64,000 bases of DNA, from positions 38,501 through 102,500 of the forward strand of contig JALJCO010001445.1 of assembly GCA_023101725.1 (NCBI GenBank), read 5' to 3'. Origin of the DNA: Atherinomorus stipes. Lineage: Eukaryota; Chordata; Actinopteri; Atheriniformes; Atherinidae. This document shows, in pieces, positions 58,046-64,000 of this stretch; position 1 is the stretch's first letter, and each line of letters begins with the position of its first letter. The notes beneath the pieces were generated by a model. It had not been told where the DNA came from, ran no database searches, and was given only the letters and a program-made list of their open reading frames with translations. Made by a program: the position numbers and the translations under genes.

Positions 58046-61000
58046 CAATAAAAAACAGAAGCAAGCATAGTTTTTGCTATAAAACTTGCTGTGGCACCAT
58101 GTGCACTTGTGAAATTGACAAAAAAGATTGCATGTTTAACATTTTTACACCTGAATGCTTTTTCTTGGACTTCTTTTTCCAACTTGAATAATGTTCTACT
58201 GTGTTTATCATCAGAGTGCAAAGCTGCTCAAGTGTCTGTGAGAGGTTTGTTAAGATCCTGCTGAGCAACTGCAGCTTAGACTTTATGCTCAGAGTAAATG
58301 AGAAACAGGGCACATAAGAGGTCTGTGGTGTGAGGTTGTTTTTTAAATAAACCCTCACTCAAAATTTGTGGTGGCACACAGCACTTTGGAGCGGTGTTAG
58401 GGATTACATCTGTCAGCCTGCAACAGTCTCTACACTCTCAGCGCAGTTTTCACTTTTGCGCCTTCTGCCAAGAAATTATGGTGCTTGAATACACACCACC
58501 TCATTCACTCTGGCTGTATGAAAAAAAATGATCAAAGGTAGAAAATTCTTTATAAATGAGCAGTTCTGACTGAATAAACCAGAGCTCTAAATGCTCCTGC
58601 CACTCTACACTTAGTTTTTCTTACAAATATGGTCTCAATGAATATTTCAAATATAAGAGAAGATTTTTAATAATTTATTTGTTTTTAAGATATTGTAAGC
58701 AATTTATCACTTGTGCCTCTGGAAAATGCATAGTAGTATTTGGATTTCACAGGAAGTGGAAATTACATACTTATTCATATTTACATATATTCCTGTGCAT
58801 GGAGCATTTCCAGATTTTCATGTTGGGGAGATAGTCTAATGTATTTGTACTTGTCCACATTCAAGTGTTCATATTGATATGTTTGACCCCTGTGGATTCT
58901 TTATAAAGCATCATCAGCACCTGCTTGTGTTATGGTTCCAAACTGAACAATAACTGAACCACGTAGGTGTTACACAGTGAAGGTGTGTACAATGCAAAGT
59001 AGCCTTTAACCTGCTTTTATATGACTTTTAAGAATCTTATAAAAAGAATATAAAAGTAAACTTGCCTGACCTACATGGTTTAGGTATGTAATACCAAAGG
59101 AAAGTTTCTGTTATTCCATTATTGTTCCAGGTTTTGACCATTTAACTATTGTTACTTGATCAAACTGTTATCTCACCTCTTTTATACGTGTTAATACACC
59201 AAATTTATTTTGGTTTATGACATCAACGGAAAAGAAAGAACTATGCCTAAGATAGCATTTTCCATTGTTTTCTTAGTAGGGAATAGGATACTAAAGGGTT
59301 ATCTTACCATGGTGAGACCCTGATACATGTAATACTTACATCAGCTTAGTTGTGGTTGGAACAACATAGTAAAGCCTCAAGGTAAATCAAGCTTTCTTCA
59401 CGTAATACTCATGATATTTCTATTACACAACCCAACTATCAGCCACAACCTGCTGCAAAAAGTGCTCTGACCAGTCAGAATAAGGAAAAACAGCTTCTTA
59501 TATGTAGTATCCAGGATTGTTTGTTGCAATGTTAGCAATAGATCCTTTGAGCCCCGTGGGTTGTGGGGTGGGTCTTTGTCGGCTTGACTTTCTTTCCATC
59601 AAATCCCATCAGACCCCATTAGATTGTTATCTGGGCTGTTTGAACACAGGGTAAACACCTCAGACTCTTTATTAGGCTCTTTGATCCCTTCCTAAGCAAT
59701 GATTGCAGGGTTGCTACTGCAGCAGCTAAGGCAGTCTTGATAAAAGAAATAACGTAATGGAGCTACAATAACGTTAACAGACATGCACAGAGCTACGGAT
59801 CAGGAAGCGTAACTTCTATGTTCAAGTGAACCTTTCAATCTCCATGCTAAGTTTTCATTGGATAAGTATATAATGGAACAAGAGGAAACTTTAATGTGCT
59901 AATTTGCATTACAAGTTGTCATTTAAGGCTACAGCAATGCAGGAAAACATGCTAATGGAAAACAACATGTATTAGCTTCAGCAGTAGGAAAATGAAAGTA
60001 GGAAGTATTCATTAAAATGTGTTGAACTAGATCTGCTAGAATAGACCCAAGAGGATATACAGAACTTCAGAAATTTTGTGTCCATGTTTTAAAAGTTTAC
60101 TGCTCACCCTTGAACCATTTTCTTTTGCGTAACATAACGTACATCGAAACACAATGCCTTCATTATGCAGTTACATCATCGTGGTATGAATTTTCTATGA
60201 GTCTATTTCGGTATTGATTCAGTGTCTGTAGATTAGGGACATAAAAGGGGTTAAAAGATGAATCGGAGTGGCTGCAGGATGATTAATGGGACAGAAATGC
60301 AGAACAACACATTTTTGCCAGACAAAATTATGTTTAACTTTTCAAATGTTATTCTTATCTGTGCTTGTGTCTGCTGGGTAATTCTACATCTTTAGGCTCC
60401 AAATAAAACAGTTTGAATATTTGTTTGAGCTGGCCACCATACACAGACATAATGTAATCTGCAAGCAGGGAAAGCTTTGTTTAAAGGGGTCACAAGCCAG
60501 AAAGTCAATTTGTCAGACTGCTCTGACTTCTAAAAGCCACACACAAGTATTGGGGATATATATGAGGCGTACTTAAAAAATGAAAGCTGTGACAGCATTT
60601 TTATTTATTTATTTATTTCCTTATCCATATCAACCAGAATGTATTCCTGCAGTTTGCATACTGTGGTCAGCTTCCTCAAAAATAACACAAACCTCTGTGA
60701 GCCCCTGAATCCTGCTGCGAGTCTGTGCTCAGCCTTTCAACTGTCTCAGTCCAGGAAAAAGGATACCGATGGGAGTCGGATGCCCTCTCACTCTTTAAAA
60801 AGCATTCCACACAGCGCCTCCATTTAAAACATGTGGCTTAGAGTGCAATTTTGTGCCTGTTTAGTTTGAGTAATCTGCAAGAGATCTTGTAGTCGTCCCA
60901 AGAGGCCTGCATTTCATCTGTGATTTAGGTCTACGTTATAACCAAGAGCAGATTCACTGGATTGAGTCTTGTAAATTCCCACAGGCCCTGTTTTTGGCTG

Positions 61001-61891
61001 TCATCCTAATTCGCTTTAGTGCACTGTCAACGTTTGTCCTTCTTTTCCAGACAGAATTTTTCTATTATGCCACTATCTTTGTCTATTCCTCATCTGTCCA
61101 ACCTGTTTTACTCCTTATCATTGTTTTGTTTATGCCCCTTCAACTAGTCGCCCAAATGCAGTTGCACATATTATAAACATGTGGGCACTCTTTTTCTTTT
61201 AGATCTTGCATCTTGCTGCAAATAAAATTAAGCATCACTGCAAAAACATGGCCAATTTCTACATCTGCTAAACATCTGAAACAGCCTCAACAAAAACATA
61301 AAATTGTTTTTTGGATAGCAATCTCTGGTTCCCTCCAGGCCGTCTGTGTGTCTTAAACAGAAGCTAAAAACCCTTAAAAGTGTCATTTCAGCAGTAAGTT
61401 TATTAAAACTCAATCTGTCTGCTCTGAATCGAGAAGAATATTTTGTAATAGCATCCTGGGTATAGGATGAAGCTTGGTAAAAATGTTATTTTGTTGACTT
61501 ATGAGTAAAAGATTTTTGCAAATGGGGTTTTAAATGTTTGTTTTCACTGCTCTGTAAGTCAAAAAACTGTCAACAATCCACAGAGAGAGAGAGGGGGGGG
61601 TAAATCATTGAGCATTTGGGAATAAAATATTCAATAAATCAGGCTTTAAATGATACATGGACAAATCCCTTGGTAAAGACCTTTACATTGAAGACAGATA
61701 TAAGACTTTAAAATCTGGTGTTAATAAGAGCTACTGGAAATAGGATTTATGGCTGTGGGTTTAAAAAACATCAAACTTATACTGTAGAGATGAAGGATAT
61801 TTAGATAGATAAATACTTAATTGATTCAGAATGGAAATTGTGTGTCTGTTGCTCACATTCACACCATTTAAAAAACAGGAAGTTAAAATTG

Positions 61892-61892
<1 letters not shown>
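58046..61892. other. No gene recognised
   Basis: Nearly 4 kb of AT-rich sequence with a (TTTA)n tract near 60600-60617 and G8 near 61592-61599. No repeats of the families above and no TRABD2 exon recognised. It may be intron of that gene. Confidence 0.5.

Positions 61893-61972
<80 letters not shown>
61893..61972. repeat. (TA)40 microsatellite
   Basis: Eighty bases of uninterrupted TA directly before the Tc1 element. Tc1 elements insert at TA, so this run offers many possible targets. Exact length is uncertain in any assembly. Confidence 0.95.
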
Positions 61973-61986
<14 letters not shown>

Positions 61987-62015
61987 GGTACTACCCAAAA
62001 AATTAGAATATCCTG

Positions 62016-62700
62016 AATTTGGGTGTGCGGTTAACTGTTTTGTTGTTGGTTCTGCATATGTAATTGAAGACGGTTTTAGGAGTTTGTTTTGAACGCAGCC
62101 TCCTTCTAGTAAAGTTGGGCGTGATGATATGGAGCTTTCCCGGAGACCACGTTGACTTCATTTTGTTGGTACACCTTTTTGGTATGACCTTTTGGAGAAT
62201 TAGGTAAGCTGCGGTCGAGTTTGCTAAGGTATGCTGAAAGGGCACTTAGAAGTGTGGCTACGTTTTAGACAAGACAGATTTAGAAAATAAAACAAGGTAA
62301 TGACAAGGTTGTGGTCGCCTCCTAGGTTGCTGCAGAAGTTTTTTTTAAATCCATTTGTTTGAAAATCCAGACCTGACTGCACAGAAGTTACTAGTAGCTC
62401 CATACGAAGCTGAATCAGAAGGGGAGGGAGGGGGGAGCGGACGGTGATAGACCGTTAGGAGAGAGAGGGGGGGGGGGGGGGGGGGGCGCTGTTTACTTGA
62501 TAGTGTGCTCATTGGAGCAATTAAATTACGTAGAATGATAGAATTACGTAGAATGAAGCTGCTGTCTGTAACTGTTTCTGAGAGAGAGACAAGCTGACAG
62601 ACATAAACAGGAACTTTGATTTCACTCTGGACATTCACATGGCCTCATCAGTGCACAACAGATATATTACACCGAAAACCCCAGAAAAGGAAATTTGATG
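62016..62700. mobile_element. 685-bp insertion in the Tc1 element, 5-bp duplication
   Basis: TCCTG stands on both sides (62011-62015 and 62701-62705). Joining the outer parts with a single TCCTG gives AATATCCTGGAACAATTAAC, as expected for the uninterrupted Tc1. The insert begins AATTTGGGTG and ends AAATTTGATG, has a G20 run (62467-62486) and no recognised coding region. A 5-bp duplication fits LTR elements and some DNA elements; TG...CA termini are absent, so the class is unknown. Confidence 0.7.
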
Positions 62701-63012
62701 TCCTGGAACAATTAACGTATTTCCGTAATTCAACTTAAAAGGTGCAATTTACATATTGTATAGACAAATAATATGTGAATCAATATATTTCAAGCTTTTA
62801 TTTGTTTGGATGTTGCTGAGGGGAGTTGCAGCTTAAGAAAACCTCAAACTCAAAAACTAAAAAAAAATTGAATACTGTGAAAAGCTCCAGTATTGTAGGC
62901 TCAGAGTGTCACAGTCTAAGATAAGTATCTTAGATAAGTAATCCAAAAAAATCTGCAAAAGTGCCCTGAGCCTTTAAAAAGTCCCTGTCTTGGTTTAGAA
63001 GAATTCACAACC

Positions 63013-63959
63013 ATGGGGAAGACTGCTGATCTGACATTTGTGCAGAAAACCATCATTGACTCCCTGCACAAGGTGGGAAAGACACAAAAAAGTGATAGCA
63101 AAGAAGCTGAATGTTCTCAGAGTGCTGTCTCAAAGCACATTAATGGACAGTTAAGTGGAAGGAAGAAGTGTGGAAGAAAATGGTGTACAAGCCTGAGGGC
63201 TGATCGCAGCCTGGAGAAGATGGTCAGGAAAGGGCTTTTCAAAAGTGAGGAGGACTTCATAAAGAATGGGCTGAGGCTGGAGCTACTGCTTCAAGAGAAA
63301 CAACATGCAGGCGGATGCTGGACATGGGCTTCAAAAGTCAAATTCCTGTTGTGAAGCTACTCCTCAACAGCAAGCAACGCCAGAAGTGCCTTCGCTGGGC
63401 TAGAGAAAAGAAGGACTGGTCTGTTGCCCAGTGGTCAAAAGTCCTCTTTTTCTGATGAGAGCAAGTTTTGAATCTCATTTGGAAACAAAGGTCCCAGAGT
63501 CTGGAGGAAGACCGGAGAGGTTTCCCCAGTCTGTGATGACCTGAGGATCCATGTCAGCTGCTGATGTTGGTCCTCTGTGCTTCATCAAGTCCAGCATAAA
63601 TGCAGCTGTCTACCAGGACACTTTGGAGCACTTCATGATTGCTTCAGTGGACCAGCTGTATGAGGATGCAGACTTCATCTTCCAGCAGGACTTGGCACCT
63701 GCCCACACTGCCAAAACTACAAAATCCTGGTTCAACAACCATGGGATTACCATGCTTGATTGGCCTGCAAACTCACCTGAACCCCATTGAAAATCTGTGG
63801 GGTATTGTCAAGAAAAAGCTGAACAGGAAGGAACCAAACAATAGAGAAGAGCTCAGGGCTGTGATTGAAGCATGCTGGTCTTCCATAACACCTGAGATAT
63901 GCCACAAGCTGGTAGCATCCATGCCACGCCGGGTTAAGGCAGTCATTAAAGGGGCCCTC
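63013..63959 (+). pseudogene. Tc1 transposase, broken
   Basis: Starts MGKTADLTFVQKTIIDSLHK, then 'CSQSAVSKHINGQ' (helix-turn-helix) and 'GRKKCGRKWCTSLRADRSLE'. Frame changes follow: 'LLNSKQRQKCLRWAREKKDW', 'SVAQWSKVLF' is in a second frame, with an extra T before the catalytic-Asp region and a TGA in place of a Cys codon (TTTTGAATCTC). About 40 bp are missing after 'RVWRKTGE'. The 63551 frame gives PLCFIKSSINAAVYQDTLEH, 'FIFQQDLAPAHTAKTTKSWF', and 'HLNPIENLWGIVKKK' follows after another frameshift. The second Asp (QQD) and the last Glu (IENLW) are still readable, but the gene cannot make a functional protein. Compared with the usual ~340 residues the order is complete to about residue 330. 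Confidence 0.92.
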
Positions 63960-64000
63960 TAGGGCTGGACGATATAGAAAAAAAGATTATCGATAAAAAA
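63960..64000 (+). mobile_element. hAT-like element start, cut by window end
   Basis: TAGGGCTGGACGATATAGAA followed by 'AAAAGATTATCGATAAAA' is the start of the common 'TAGGGCTGGGCGATA' fish family. It begins within the Tc1 transposase codons for the C-terminus. If it is a hAT insertion, the preceding 8 bases GGGCCCTC should recur after its right end. Confidence 0.7.

Larger units (their letters stand above)
61983..63959 (+). mobile_element. Tc1/mariner element with nested insertions
   Basis: The left end is 'CACAGGTACTACCCAAAAAA', 'TTAGAATATCCTG' at a TA. The element is broken by 62016-62700 and continues at 62706 with 'GAACAATTAACGTATTTCCG', 'TAATTCAACTTAAAAGGTGC', 'AATATATTTCAAGCTTTTAT', the typical 5' UTR of this fish Tc1 family. 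The transposase remnant starts at 63013. The right end is not reached: another element appears to begin at 63960. Confidence 0.85.

Noticed and set aside
61761..62092. Tyr/Ile repeat proteins across the (TA)n run
   Set aside because: They are translations of the dinucleotide repeat on both strands.

Overview
The window looks like a teleost fish nuclear genome, probably a percomorph. It is AT-rich and non-operonic, with GT-AG introns. It is full of families I recognise from ray-finned fish: Tc1, hAT and PIF/Harbinger relics, a tRNA-derived SINE with a 'CCTTTGCTGCATGTC' body, a LINE/SINE tail with 'GGATAGGCTCCAG', and long (TA)n runs. There are no bacterial or viral genes. Most open frames of 60-120 codons are chance frames or lie inside repeats. 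All family calls are from memory of the families; no search was run.

The one host protein-coding gene I can defend is on the minus strand. Three 3'-terminal exons (41764-41674, 40763-40497, 37173-36972) have matching splice phases and read as the C-terminal part of a TRABD2/TIKI protein, a membrane-tethered Wnt-inactivating metalloprotease; TRABD2A fits slightly better than 2B. The exons for most of the TraB domain should lie at higher coordinates. I could not find them before 64000, so the gene probably has an intron longer than 22 kb. The 36 kb below 36.7 kb then lies downstream of the gene.

Mobile DNA by region. 0-6 kb: repeat ends, a 661-bp foldback element built of EcoRI-site repeats (2830-3490), and hAT scraps. 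6.9-10.8 kb: a repeat with a second copy at 30.8 kb, then a hAT with a perfect 8-bp duplication nested inside an older inverted-repeat element. 17.4-20.3 kb: a hAT MITE, then a decayed hAT transposase. 23.8-33.1 kb: a Tc1 fragment, a 1.4-kb inverted-repeat element, an LTR-like block and several TTAA-flanked elements. 38.5-39.6 kb: hAT relics inside the last TRABD2 intron. 47.2-49.5 kb: a PIF/Harbinger relic with its Myb-like partner exon, split by a TTAA foldback element. 51-58 kb: retroposon tails, another TTAA element, a SINE and two hAT MITEs. 61.9-64.0 kb: a Tc1 element inserted at a (TA)n run, carrying a 685-bp insertion with a 5-bp duplication and apparently hit at the window edge by another hAT.

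Two patterns stand out. First, at least five elements share TTAA duplications and 5'-AGG...CCT-3' ends, as expected of the Kolobok superfamily or a relative. Second, several insertions can be undone on paper to give back the sequence that was there before. The clearest is the TTAA element in the Harbinger transposase: removing it with one TTAA restores the reading frame at the first catalytic aspartate. I see no CRISPR array, no functional RNA gene and no intact transposase. I did not find a previously undescribed biological system.
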